Shown: piece by piece, positions 20,170-28,825 of the stretch
How the letters are laid out: every line of letters starts with the position of its first letter
How positions within the stretch are numbered: position 1 is the stretch's first letter
From: Woeseiaceae bacterium
GTDB lineage: Bacteria; Pseudomonadota; Gammaproteobacteria; Steroidobacterales; Woeseiaceae
Assembly (NCBI GenBank): GCA_030066655.1
Contig: JASJBE010000058.1
Span: forward strand, 1 to 40,273
Direction of reading: 5' to 3'
Length of the DNA stretch: 40,273 nucleotides
Program-made: the position numbers and the translations under genes
Notes under the pieces: model-generated
The model's input: only the letters and a program-made list of their open reading frames with translations
Told to the model about the DNA's origin: nothing
Databases searched by the model: none

Positions 20170-20700
20170 TCAACTCTCCGCGGCGCTGCTCAGACGCTCG
20201 AGTTCGGCAATCACCTCTGCGGAATGCTCGTCCGGATCGACCTTCTCATAGTGCCTGGCGACCTTGCCGTCAGGGCTAATGATGAAGGTCTGGCGCTTTG
20301 CGATGTCCATAATCCCGAAGCCGCCGCGAACACCGTACGCATCGACGGCCTGGCCGTCCGTATCGGCCAGTATTGCAAACGGCAGGTTGTACTCGTCGGC
20401 AAACTCCTTGTGCGAGTCCACGTCGTCAAAGCTGACTCCGAGGATCGTCGCGTTCAGGCGGCGAAAGGCGAAGATATTGTCGCGGAACTCACAGGCCTGC
20501 GTCGTGCAGCCGGGCGTATCGTTCTTCGGATAGAAGTACAGCACGACCCACTGGCCCTTGTACTGCTCGAGCGTATGTATCTTGCCGGTCTGGTCGGGGA
20601 GCTCGAAGCCCGGCGCGAGTTCGCCTTCGCTGACGTCTGCGCGGGCTATGCCCGTGATCAGCAGGGCAATAGCGAGGAAGCTTAACTGCAGCATTTTCAT
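20170..20700 (-). CDS. Peroxiredoxin of the Bcp/PrxQ type with signal peptide
   Basis: A 176-residue thiol peroxidase that would reduce hydrogen or organic peroxides. The peroxidatic Cys65 and resolving Cys70 are in YPKNDTPGCTTQACEFRD, the Bcp/PrxQ spacing. The N-terminus MKMLQLSFLAIALLITGIARAD is a typical Sec signal peptide, so unlike E. coli Bcp this one should act in the periplasm. I chose ATG 20700 because an AGGA lies 9 bases before it; ATG 20709 is a close alternative, and the frame extends further to 20817 without signal character. It converges on the VWA gene and is divergent from the patatin gene. Confidence 0.88.
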   Translation of the reverse strand: MKMLQLSFLAIALLITGIARADVSEGELAPGFELPDQTGKIHTLEQYKGQWVVLYFYPKNDTPGCTTQACEFRDNIFAFRRLNATILGVSFDDVDSHKEFADEYNLPFAILADTDGQAVDAYGVRGGFGIMDIAKRQTFIISPDGKVARHYEKVDPDEHSAEVIAELERLSSAAES

Positions 20701-20804
20701 TGCATTCATCCTGTTGAAATCCGATGGATTTCGCATTAGCGGGTTCGACGCTAGTGTACGATTTGAGGTGCGAATGCGACAGGCTGCAATGTAAGCAATT
20801 GTAA

Positions 20805-22031
20805 ATGAGGGATTCACGGCAAAACTCGATCAACAGCGCGCTCGTGCTACCCGGCGGCGGCGCCCGCGGCGCCTACCAGGTCGGTGTCCTCAAGGCGATC
20901 GCCGAGCTCGTTCCGCGCGGCTCGTCCAGCCCGTTCAGCATTATCAGCGGGACGTCGGCGGGTGCCGTGAATTCTGTCGTGCTGGCATCGAAGGCGAAAC
21001 GCTACCGGGTCGCCGTCGCCGAGCTCGAGCGAGTCTGGGCCAACTTCCATTGCGACCAGGTCTACCGTACCGACACGCTGACGATGCTCAAGAGCAGTCT
21101 GCACTGGCTGGCGTCGATCGTGCTTGGCGGCATGCTCGTCGGCACACCAAAGTCTCTGCTGGACAATTCACCACTGCGCGCGCTGTTGAGTCGCAATGTG
21201 CGATTTCCTCGCATCGAAGAGGCGATAGACAACGACTGGCTGGATGCCATTGCCGTGACGGCTGCGAGCTACAACAGCGCCCGTTCCAGCTCGTTTTTCG
21301 AAACCGACGGGTCCGTCAGGGACTGGTCCCGTACCCGCCGGGCCGGCATCCGGACCCGCCTGCACCTGGACCACATCATGGCGAGCATCGCCGTGCCGAT
21401 GATCTTCCCTCCGGTCCGGATCAATGGTGAGTTTTTTGGCGATGGCGCCATGCGCCAGGCAACGCCGCTGAGTCCCGCGATTCGACTGGGCGCCGATCGG
21501 ATCCTCGTCATCGGAGTCCGTGATGAGATCGCCGAGAACACGCCCGAGCAACGCGGGCCAACCGAGCCGCCGAGCTTTGCGCAGATCGCGGGCTATATGC
21601 TCGACACCCTGTTCATGGACGGGCTCTATTCTGACCTCGAGCGCATGACCCGGATCAACCAACTGCTCGATTCGGTGGTGCCGTCCGACCAGAGTGCCGT
21701 GTTCGCGGCCATGCGTCCGATCGACACGATGGTTATCGTGCCGAGCAAAGACATTCGATCGATCGCCCACAAACACAGAAAGGAGCTGCCCGTTGCTGTC
21801 AGGATGCTGTTGCGAGGCATCGGTGGCCGCAACTCGAGCGAAAACCGCCTGCTCAGCTACCTGTTATTCGAGCGCAAGTTCACGCGCGAGCTGATCGAGC
21901 TGGGCTATCACGACGCGATGGCAGCCCGTGAGCAGTTAGAGAGCTTTATCTCCGGCCAGCCGATACCGAGGTTGTTCGCGCCACACTGGGTTCGCGAAGA
22001 CCTGGACATCCTGCACAGGAAGTCACAGTAG
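20805..22031 (+). CDS. Patatin-like phospholipase
   Basis: A 408-residue patatin-family hydrolase with a Ser-Asp dyad. The oxyanion loop is PGGGARGAY at 16-24, the nucleophile is Ser51 in SGTSAGAVNS, and the dyad aspartate is D213 in FFGDGAMRQ. Such proteins cleave acyl groups from phospholipids or related lipids. There is no signal peptide, so a cytoplasmic or membrane-surface role is likely, and the exact substrate is unknown. The C-terminal 180 residues have helical character with no recognised domain. Its last 9 bases overlap the end of the convergent mgtE gene. Confidence 0.9.
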   Translation: MRDSRQNSINSALVLPGGGARGAYQVGVLKAIAELVPRGSSSPFSIISGTSAGAVNSVVLASKAKRYRVAVAELERVWANFHCDQVYRTDTLTMLKSSLHWLASIVLGGMLVGTPKSLLDNSPLRALLSRNVRFPRIEEAIDNDWLDAIAVTAASYNSARSSSFFETDGSVRDWSRTRRAGIRTRLHLDHIMASIAVPMIFPPVRINGEFFGDGAMRQATPLSPAIRLGADRILVIGVRDEIAENTPEQRGPTEPPSFAQIAGYMLDTLFMDGLYSDLERMTRINQLLDSVVPSDQSAVFAAMRPIDTMVIVPSKDIRSIAHKHRKELPVAVRMLLRGIGGRNSSENRLLSYLLFERKFTRELIELGYHDAMAAREQLESFISGQPIPRLFAPHWVREDLDILHRKSQ

Positions 22032-23372
22032 CAAGAGCGCTCCGAGGCCGAGGAAGGCGCCGTAGCCGACCACGTCGGTGACGGTTGTCAATACGACGCC
22101 GCCGGCAAGCGCCGGGTCGATTTTCATGCGTTTGAGCATCAGCGGAATGCTGAAGCCGGCGAGGGCGGCGACGAACAGGTTGATGATCATTGCCGCGCCG
22201 ATGAGTCCGCCTATGCGGACATCGCCGAACCAAAGGTAAGTGGCTGAGCCAACGACGACAGACCAGACCAGTCCATTCAGCAAACCTACCGCCAGCTCCT
22301 TCTTCAGGATTCCCGACGCGTTGGACGTGTCGATCTGACCAAGTGCGATTGCACGCGTAATGATCACCAACGACTGCGAACCGGCGACGCCACCCATGCT
22401 GGGCACGACCGGCATCAGGACGGCGAGCAGGACGATCTTGTCAATCGTTGTCTGGAAAAGATCGACGACCGCCGCCGCGAGGAAGGCCGTCGCAAGGTTG
22501 ATGCCCAGCCAGAGCGCGCGGCGCGTGGCGCTCTGGACGACGGGCGCGAACATGTCGTCCTCTTCGTCCAGGCCCGCGGCACTCATCAACGAGTGCTCAG
22601 CCTCGTCGCGGATAACGTCGACGACGTCATCGACCGTGATGCGCCCGACGACCTTGTACGCCTCGTCAACGACCGGCGCCGACAACAGGTCGCGATTCTC
22701 AAATTCCCAGACGACCTGCTGCGATGGCGTGTAGGCCGGAATCGGCATGACCTCGGTCGACATGATGTTGGAGACCAGCAGCTCCGGGTCGTTGGTCAGG
22801 AGCCGGGACAGAAACAGCGAGCCGACGTAGCTGTTGTCGCGATCGACCACAAATATGAGGTCAGTGCCGTCCGGCATCTCGCCGCGCGCGCGCAGGTAGC
22901 GACCGACCACCTCCAGCGATACGTCGGGCCGAACCGTGACGATGTCGACGTTCATCAGGCCGCCGGCCGTATCCTCATCGTAGGCCAGCACCTGCTGCAG
23001 CCGTTCGCGGTCGAGTTTGTCCAGCGACTGAATGACCTGGCGAGTGACCTGCTCGGGAAGATCCGCAAGCAGGTCGGCCAGGTCATCGAACTCCATGCCC
23101 TCGGTAGCGGCGATCAGCCGATCCGTCTGCATGTCTTTGATCAGGTCGTCGCGAACCTCGTCGGCGACCTCGACAAGAACGTCGCCTTCCTGGTCGGCGT
23201 CAACGATTCCCCAAAGCAGAGCACGCTCGTTTCGTGGCAGCGACTCGAGCAACCTCGCAATCTCGGAGGGATGCAGGCTGTTGACCATCACGCGGGCAGA
23301 GCGCATCCGGCCGCTGTCGAGTTGCTCGCGCAGCCTCTGCAGATTTGCCTGCATGTGGTCTCTGACTTCCAT
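22023..23372 (-). CDS. mgtE: Magnesium transporter MgtE
   Basis: Mg2+-gated Mg2+ channel of the inner membrane. The 449 residues show the full layout: an N-terminal superhelical domain (about 1-125), two CBS domains (about 130-250), and five C-terminal membrane helices starting near residue 285. The conserved MPVVPSMGGVAGSQ and the pore segment GGVVLTTVTDVVGYG are present; Asp433 in the latter corresponds to the selectivity aspartate of the Thermus protein. It follows rapZ in the same direction after 148 bases, occupying the position of npr in E. coli. Confidence 0.96.
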   Translation of the reverse strand: MEVRDHMQANLQRLREQLDSGRMRSARVMVNSLHPSEIARLLESLPRNERALLWGIVDADQEGDVLVEVADEVRDDLIKDMQTDRLIAATEGMEFDDLADLLADLPEQVTRQVIQSLDKLDRERLQQVLAYDEDTAGGLMNVDIVTVRPDVSLEVVGRYLRARGEMPDGTDLIFVVDRDNSYVGSLFLSRLLTNDPELLVSNIMSTEVMPIPAYTPSQQVVWEFENRDLLSAPVVDEAYKVVGRITVDDVVDVIRDEAEHSLMSAAGLDEEDDMFAPVVQSATRRALWLGINLATAFLAAAVVDLFQTTIDKIVLLAVLMPVVPSMGGVAGSQSLVIITRAIALGQIDTSNASGILKKELAVGLLNGLVWSVVVGSATYLWFGDVRIGGLIGAAMIINLFVAALAGFSIPLMLKRMKIDPALAGGVVLTTVTDVVGYGAFLGLGALLLL

Positions 23373-23494
23373 GGGTCGGCCTCGGGCGAAGTGCCGACAG
23401 TGTAGCGATGTTCACTGCGGTCCGCACCCGCCGCGGTAACGAAGAAGGGACCTTGGCCCGACGGTGTCGCAGGTCACTCGATCTGACCGATCTA

Positions 23495-23512
23495 AGCCAC
23501 GCAACTGTGGCT
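23495..23512 (-). terminator. Possible hairpin between rapZ and mgtE
   Basis: AGCCAC-GCAACT-GTGGCT forms a 6-bp stem with a 6-base loop, starting 9 bases past the rapZ stop (read leftwards). It lacks a following T-run, so it may pause or process the transcript rather than end it. Confidence 0.3.
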
Positions 23513-23520
23513 CTCTCGGC

Positions 23521-24399
23521 CTAGCTCTTGGCCAGTCCCTGCCGGCTCAGTTCGTTGTGGCGCGTGAGAATGGACTCGTGGACGGGCTTCATTGATTCGG
23601 CCAGTTTCTCCGCCATGTACACCGAGCGGTGCTGGCCGCCGGTGCAGCCCAGCGCGACGGTCAGGTAAGCTCTATTGGCCTTCACGTAGTGAGGCACCCA
23701 TCGCTTCAGAAAGGCGAGTATGTCGTCGTGCATATCAATGAAAGCCGGCTGGTTCTCGAGAAACTCCGAGACCTGTTCATCGAGTCCGGTCAGCCCCCTG
23801 AGTTTCAGGGTCCAGTAGGGGTTTGGCAGGCTTCGCAAGTCGAAAACGAAGTCGGCATCAGCCGGCATGCCATGCTTGAAGCCGAAAGACTGCAACAACA
23901 GCGACAGCTTGCCGGTCTTTCGGTGGTCCGCTCGCTCACGGATGATGTCGGCGAGTTCGTAAATACTCGTTCGGGAGCTGTCGATGACGAGGTCTGCGAC
24001 GTTGATAACCGATGTCAGCAGCTCGCGTTCCCTGGCGACGGCGTCGACCAACTCGCGACTGTGCTCGGCGAGTGGGTGGCGACGGCGCGTTTGGCTGTAA
24101 CGTTTGAGAATGACGTCGTCGCTGGCCTGCAGGAAGATCACGTCGACCTTGATATTCTGCAGGCGGAACTGAGAGATGAGCTCAGGCAGCGCTGCAAGAT
24201 CCTCGGGACGATTCCGGGCGTCGATTCCGAGGGCGAGGTCGCGGCTCTTTGGCTGAACACCGGCCGTTACGTCGACGACGGCAGCCTTGAGCAGCGCCGC
24301 CGGAAGATTGTCGATGCAATAGAATCCGAGATCTTCGAGTACATGCAGCGCCACTGACTTACCGGAGCCCGATAACCCACTGACGATCAGCAGGCGCAT
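23521..24399 (-). CDS. rapZ: RNase adapter protein RapZ
   Basis: RNA-binding nucleotide-binding protein. In E. coli it controls glucosamine-6-phosphate synthase by delivering the small RNA GlmZ to RNase E. The P-loop GLSGSGKS is at 8-15; FGFKHGMPADADFVFD, LRGLTGLDEQV and the C-terminal TVALGCTGGQHRSVYMAEKLAE are family signatures. I chose ATG 24399, which aligns with the start in Pseudomonas and E. coli (292 residues). A GTG at 24420 with an AGAAG upstream would add 7 residues and is a fair alternative. It lies between ptsN and mgtE, as in other non-enteric gammaproteobacteria. Confidence 0.95.
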   Translation of the reverse strand: MRLLIVSGLSGSGKSVALHVLEDLGFYCIDNLPAALLKAAVVDVTAGVQPKSRDLALGIDARNRPEDLAALPELISQFRLQNIKVDVIFLQASDDVILKRYSQTRRRHPLAEHSRELVDAVARERELLTSVINVADLVIDSSRTSIYELADIIRERADHRKTGKLSLLLQSFGFKHGMPADADFVFDLRSLPNPYWTLKLRGLTGLDEQVSEFLENQPAFIDMHDDILAFLKRWVPHYVKANRAYLTVALGCTGGQHRSVYMAEKLAESMKPVHESILTRHNELSRQGLAKS

Positions 24400-24431
24400 G
24401 TCATCGGTGACGGAAGACACTCACTTCTGAC

Positions 24432-24926
24432 TCAGCTTGAACCCAGTCCGGCCACCGGCGGCAGGACTTCTATCTGCGCTGTCTCGACCATGATGTCGTA
24501 CAGCTCGCTGCTCGTGGAGACAGCCCTGGCCTTGTCGCGCCAGTCGTGGCCCCTCAGCATGTCGGCAATATGGCGGATGTCATCGTAATGGGTCGCGTCT
24601 ATCTCGCTGGGCACGACGAGTCCGAACACGAGGTCAACGGGCTCACCGTCCGATGAGTCGAAGTCCACCGGGGACGACAGCTTGATCATGGCGGCAGTGC
24701 TCTGCGACAGGCCGTCGACTCGGCAATGCGGGAAAGCCACGCCCAGGTCAAGGCTCGTACACCCGAGACGTTCGCGCTCGATGAGCTTTTCGAACACTAC
24801 GTCCACGGGTTGTTCCGGGTGTGGCCTCACGAGCAGTTCGCTAAGGATCTCGAGGCAGTGCTTCTTGCTACGGGCTTTGGCATTGCACAGGACAGAGTCC
24901 GGGCTAAGGATTTCAGCAACGTTCAT
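24432..24926 (-). CDS. ptsN: PTS IIA-like nitrogen regulatory protein (EIIA-Ntr)
   Basis: Phospho-acceptor of the nitrogen PTS, a regulatory protein linked to potassium and nitrogen or carbon balance rather than sugar uptake. The 164 residues form one PTS EIIA type-2 domain. The phosphorylated histidine is H67 in LGVAFPHCRV, and ERLGCTSL precedes it as in the family. The proline and cysteine around the histidine differ slightly from the E. coli IPHGKL. It lies between hpf and rapZ in the conserved rpoN cluster. Its usual partner npr is not in the cluster. Confidence 0.93.
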   Translation of the reverse strand: MNVAEILSPDSVLCNAKARSKKHCLEILSELLVRPHPEQPVDVVFEKLIERERLGCTSLDLGVAFPHCRVDGLSQSTAAMIKLSSPVDFDSSDGEPVDLVFGLVVPSEIDATHYDDIRHIADMLRGHDWRDKARAVSTSSELYDIMVETAQIEVLPPVAGLGSS

Positions 24927-24961
24927 GGTTAATCAGTCTGTGCGGGCACGACATGTCTGGA

Positions 24962-25282
24962 TCAGACAAACTTCCTTTTCTGTGTGTCCCTGGCGTGATG
25001 GTCTACTAACTTTTCCTTGTGTTTCCTGACGCGTCGTTCCAGCTTGTCGACGAGGCCGTCGATGGCCGCGTACATGTCCTCTTCGGTCGCGTCGGCGTAG
25101 ATTGTACCGCCATTTACGAGGACTTTTGCCTCTGCTTTGTGTCTCAGCTTCTCGACGGTCAGGATGCAATGGACATCCGAAACGATGTCAAAATGCCTTT
25201 CCAGTTTCTCAACTTTAGTTTCTACGTAATTTCGAAGCGAATCGGTGACTTCTACGTGGTGCCCTGAAACATTAAGCTGCAT
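24962..25282 (-). CDS. hpf: Ribosome hibernation promoting factor, short form
   Basis: Small ribosome-binding protein of the HPF/YfiA family that stabilises inactive ribosomes under starvation. From the ATG at 25282 it has 106 residues, the short form without a dimerising C-terminal domain. The start MQLNVSGHHVEVTDSLRNYV and the late EEDMYAAIDGLVDKLERRVRK are typical. A clear GGGAG ribosome-binding site 8 bases before this ATG decides the start over a TTG at 25297. It lies downstream of rpoN with 129 bases between. Confidence 0.95.
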   Translation of the reverse strand: MQLNVSGHHVEVTDSLRNYVETKVEKLERHFDIVSDVHCILTVEKLRHKAEAKVLVNGGTIYADATEEDMYAAIDGLVDKLERRVRKHKEKLVDHHARDTQKRKFV

Positions 25283-25411
25283 ATTATTTTCTCCCAATTT
25301 TCGGAGTCTTCGCGCCGACTGGGCCCCCGATCCGCAGTCTCGCCTTACCCCCTTTCTCGGTCCCTCTCAAGACCGCCCTGTCCGATGTCATGAGCGGGCG
25401 CCTGGCCCCCG

Positions 25412-26806
25412 TCACTTCACCGGTCTCTGCCTGCGTTCGCTGGACGAGGCAATGTTCATGGATTCACGGTACTTCGCAACGGTTCGTCTCGCAACCTTGA
25501 TCCCCTCGTCTTTGAGTAGTTCAGCGATCTTGCTGTCGCTGAGCGGCTTTAAGGGGTTTTCCTGGGCGATATAGCGGCGAATTTTCGCGCGTACCGACGT
25601 GGACGACTGCTCGTCGCCACCCGATGTCGACAGGTGGCTCGAGAAGAAGTACTTGAATTCAAAGACCCCACGCGGGGTGTGCATGTATTTGCTGGTGGTG
25701 ACGCGCGATATCGTCGACTCGTGCATGCCGATTTCCTCGGCGATGTCTCGCAGCACCATCGGCTTCATCGACTCATCGCCGTGCTCCAGGAACTCCGTCT
25801 GTCTGGCGACGATACTGGTCGCGACTTTCAGCAACGTATCGTTGCGAATCTCGAGGCTGCGAATCAGCCAGCGTGCCTCCTGCAGCTGCGAGCGCAGGAC
25901 GGCGTGATCGCTGCTGCCCCGAAGCAGCTTCGCGTATTGCTGGTTGACGGACAGGCGAGGTACCCCGGTTGGGCTGATCTCGACCTGCCATCGATTATCG
26001 ACCTTGCGCACGAACACGTCGGGGATGACGTACTCCGCTGCCGTCGAGCTGACAGCCTGACCCGGTTTCGGGTTGCAGCCCTTGACCAGTGACACCGCCT
26101 CGTGCAGGTCATCGTCATTGACCCGCAGGTTGCGTCGAAGCTCACTGAATTCACGGGACGCGACCTGGTCGAGGTGATCGGTGGCGATGCGGATCGCCAG
26201 TTCGCGGCCGGGGGTTTCGGGATCGAGCTGCTCGAGTTGCAGCACGATGCATTCAGGAATGCTCCTCGCGCCGACGCCAACCGGGTCCAGCCTCTGGATC
26301 TTGGCCAGCGCATGAAGGATTTCGTCGGTATTGACGTCGAACTCTGTCGACACGACGGCGGCGATGTCGTCGAGGTCAGAGGTCACATAGCCGTCTTCGT
26401 TGATTGCATCGATAATCGCTTCGCCGATGACGGCCTCGCGTTCACCGAAGTCCTCCATCTCCAGTTGCCATAGCAGGTGGTCGGTCAGCGTCTGGCCAGA
26501 CTCGTCGGCGAACTCGCTGATTGGGCGACCCTCGCCATTCCAGCCGCTGTCCTGGCCGCGTTCGGTCGTCTGGCTCTGCCACTGTTCCTCGGCCTTGATG
26601 GTCTCGACTTCTGCCGTCGATTCGGCACTGGTCTGGGGTACATCGGGGAGATCTTCCATCTCCAGCATGATGTTCTCTTCGAGGGCTTCCTGGATCTGCG
26701 CGTTCAGGTCGAGCACGGGCAACTGCAGCAGGCGGATCGCCTGCTGCAGCTGTGGCGTCATTGTCAGCGTCTGGCCAAGTTTGAGCTGAAGTGTCGGTTT
26801 CAGCAT
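25412..26806 (-). CDS. rpoN: RNA polymerase sigma-54 factor
   Basis: Alternative sigma factor that recognises -24/-12 promoters and needs AAA+ activators. The 464 residues have the three usual parts: a glutamine- and leucine-rich region I (LKLGQTLTMTPQLQQAIRLL in its first 30 residues), an acidic region II rich in Glu/Asp around residues 50-120, and the core-binding and DNA-binding region III. The RpoN box ARRTVAKYRE lies at 439-448 near the C-terminus. It is slightly shorter than the roughly 477 residues of E. coli, mostly in region II. lptB is just upstream and hpf downstream, the conserved order. Confidence 0.97.
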   Translation of the reverse strand: MLKPTLQLKLGQTLTMTPQLQQAIRLLQLPVLDLNAQIQEALEENIMLEMEDLPDVPQTSAESTAEVETIKAEEQWQSQTTERGQDSGWNGEGRPISEFADESGQTLTDHLLWQLEMEDFGEREAVIGEAIIDAINEDGYVTSDLDDIAAVVSTEFDVNTDEILHALAKIQRLDPVGVGARSIPECIVLQLEQLDPETPGRELAIRIATDHLDQVASREFSELRRNLRVNDDDLHEAVSLVKGCNPKPGQAVSSTAAEYVIPDVFVRKVDNRWQVEISPTGVPRLSVNQQYAKLLRGSSDHAVLRSQLQEARWLIRSLEIRNDTLLKVATSIVARQTEFLEHGDESMKPMVLRDIAEEIGMHESTISRVTTSKYMHTPRGVFEFKYFFSSHLSTSGGDEQSSTSVRAKIRRYIAQENPLKPLSDSKIAELLKDEGIKVARRTVAKYRESMNIASSSERRQRPVK

Positions 26807-26875
26807 GCCGGCTCAATTCCCTCGCGCAATGTAGGCGTCCTGTATAGCTGCCTCGTCATTCAACGTGACTGTGCC

Positions 26876-27601
26876 TCAGAGTTTGAACTCCTGTCCGAGA
26901 TACACTTCTCGAACGTGCTGATTCTCGAGTATTTCCGAGGGTGGGCCTGATGCGATCAGGCTGCCATCGCTAAGTATATAGGCTCGGCCGCAGATTCCGA
27001 GCGTTTCCCGGACGTTATGGTCAGTAATCAGTACGCCGATATCTCTTTCGCACAGGTGACGGATGATCCTCTGGATGTCGAGTACCGATATCGGGTCTAC
27101 GCCGGCGAAGGGCTCGTCTAGGAGCACGAACAGCGGGTCAGCCGCGAGCGCCCGCGCGATCTCGACCCGGCGTCTTTCGCCACCTGACAAACTGATTCCG
27201 AGACTCGTACGAACGTGGCTCACGTGCAGCTCATCGAGCAGCTTCTCGAGTTCTTCTTCCCGACCTGCTCGATCGAGATCATCCCGGTTCTCGAGAATCG
27301 CAAGGATGTTGTCCTCGACACTGAGCTTTCTGAAGATCGATGCTTCCTGCGGCAGGTAGCCGACGCCGAGTTTCGCTCTCTTGTGCATCGGCAAGGCGGT
27401 CAGGTCCTTGCCATCCAGCAGGATGCTGCCGGTGTCCGCCGCGACGAGACCGACGATCATGTAGAAAGCGGTCGTTTTGCCAGCGCCGTTGGGGCCGAGC
27501 AGCCCGACCACTTCGCCACTCTTTATTTCGACGGACAGACCTTTAACGACCTTGCGCAGCTTGTAGCTCTTGGAGATATCCTGAGCGCTGAGGATGCTCA
27601 T
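26876..27601 (-). CDS. lptB: LPS export ABC transporter ATPase LptB
   Basis: Cytoplasmic ATPase of the LptB2FGC complex that extracts lipopolysaccharide from the inner membrane and drives it across the periplasm. The 241 residues contain Walker A GPNGAGKT at 36-43, the signature LSGGERRR beginning at 138, and Walker B LFVLLDEP at 157-164 followed by FAGVDP. The Q-loop is in [10 protein letters not shown]. Its start overlaps the lptA stop by 4 bases (ATGA), so translation is likely coupled. Confidence 0.97.
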   Translation of the reverse strand: MSILSAQDISKSYKLRKVVKGLSVEIKSGEVVGLLGPNGAGKTTAFYMIVGLVAADTGSILLDGKDLTALPMHKRAKLGVGYLPQEASIFRKLSVEDNILAILENRDDLDRAGREEELEKLLDELHVSHVRTSLGISLSGGERRRVEIARALAADPLFVLLDEPFAGVDPISVLDIQRIIRHLCERDIGVLITDHNVRETLGICGRAYILSDGSLIASGPPSEILENQHVREVYLGQEFKL

Positions 27602-28260
27602 TCCGGAGCGTCCTCCCCGGCAGTCTCGTCAGCTTCTCCCTCCGATGCGTCTGAATCCGGCTCCTCACCTGCGTCCTCATCCGTTTCGTCACTGGGTGTG
27701 AACGTGATCTTGACCTTGCCGTCACCTTCGCTCGAGCCTTGCGCCTTGATGCGCTGTTCGCTGATGTTGTAGACCAGATAGTCGGAGGCAATCTGGTTGC
27801 CCCCTTCAGTGATCTTCGCATTCTCTGAAAACTCAATAACGCCCGCCCTGAGGTCGTAACGAAGCAGCCCCGCCTCCGCGTACGTTGTGTCTTCGACACC
27901 TTGTCGAGTCAGTTCGAACGTCGCCGGTGCGCCGGTTATGTTGGCAATCCGCAGCTCGTTGTCCGAGAACTCGAGATCAGCCGTCTCGCATTCGATACGA
28001 CCGTTTTCGACCGTGATGACGACGTTGCCCTCGAGCTCCCAGACACTGTCATTGAAGTTGAGCTCGCTCGCCCTGCCTTCGTCGGCCTCGATGCCGAGCG
28101 CACCCTGGCTGAGCCGCAGGCTTTTCAGGGTCACCATGGAACTCTTGCCGTCGACATCGCCGTACTCAGCATCGAGTGTGATCGGCAACCTGGAATCTGT
28201 GATCTGGGCAATTGCGCACAGCGGCGCTAGCAGCAGGGTAAGGACGAGGGATCTGATCAT
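27598..28260 (-). CDS. lptA: LPS transport periplasmic protein LptA with acidic C-terminal tail
   Basis: Periplasmic OstA-like beta-jellyroll protein that forms the bridge carrying LPS from LptC to LptD. A signal peptide ([18 protein letters not shown]) is followed by the jellyroll domain, with segments such as [20 protein letters not shown] and [18 protein letters not shown] (quoted in parts). The last 31 residues (190-220) hold 16 Asp/Glu and no Lys or Arg, a low-complexity acidic tail not needed for the fold. At 220 residues it is longer than E. coli LptA (185) mainly because of this tail. It lies between lptC and lptB in the expected order. Confidence 0.93.
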   Translation of the reverse strand: MIRSLVLTLLLAPLCAIAQITDSRLPITLDAEYGDVDGKSSMVTLKSLRLSQGALGIEADEGRASELNFNDSVWELEGNVVITVENGRIECETADLEFSDNELRIANITGAPATFELTRQGVEDTTYAEAGLLRYDLRAGVIEFSENAKITEGGNQIASDYLVYNISEQRIKAQGSSEGDGKVKITFTPSDETDEDAGEEPDSDASEGEADETAGEDAPE

Positions 28261-28267
28261 AATGGCG

Positions 28268-28825
28268 TTAGGGGAAGAACTTGCCGCTGATGTTAGACGT
28301 CAACTCAAGCTGGTTTTCCTGCAACGATGCTAGCATGCCGGTTGCAGTGAGACTCCTCGCGCCGATGCGAATCTGTACGCGCTGGTCCGTTCGGGCGATG
28401 TAGGACTCCGGGTCCAGCTCCATGTATTCCGTGCGGATTTCCGTCGCATGGCCCTCGAAGCCCTCGTTACTGACCGCGCGCACTTGTCCTGTCAACAGGA
28501 TTTCGGGCTTGCGCGGATCGATCAGCGCCTCGTTGGCGTCGACAGCCCAGGGGACCTGGCTGTCAGGTGCATAACGAATATTCACGTCTGAAAACGTGAC
28601 AGTCTCGTTCTCCAGCTGGACGGCCCGATCCGCGATGATCTCGTAGATCAGCTTGCCGTTCGGGCCGGTCCCGAAGATTCTTGCCGACTTCAGGTAGTAG
28701 CCGCGACTGATAGGATCTCGGTTGACTTCGGGCTCCTCGTCGGCGCTGTTTGTCCGTGCCAGGTGCCAGCTGCCGAAAGCGGCAATGACCAGTATTCCGA
28801 CGATGCTGATGTTCTTTGTGTTCAT
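28268..28825 (-). CDS. lptC: LPS export system protein LptC
   Basis: Bitopic inner-membrane protein of the LPS transporter; its periplasmic jellyroll receives LPS from LptB2FG and hands it to LptA. One membrane helix (about residues 5-22, ISIVGILVIAAFGSWHLA) is followed by a periplasmic domain with YYLKSARIFGTGPNGKLIYE (about residues 42-61) and the late LTATGMLASLQENQLELTSN. From ATG 28825 it has 185 residues; the ATGA start overlaps the kdsC stop. The frame is open 11 codons further upstream but that would precede a good membrane anchor with an unneeded basic extension. Confidence 0.93.
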   Translation of the reverse strand: MNTKNISIVGILVIAAFGSWHLARTNSADEEPEVNRDPISRGYYLKSARIFGTGPNGKLIYEIIADRAVQLENETVTFSDVNIRYAPDSQVPWAVDANEALIDPRKPEILLTGQVRAVSNEGFEGHATEIRTEYMELDPESYIARTDQRVQIRIGARSLTATGMLASLQENQLELTSNISGKFFP

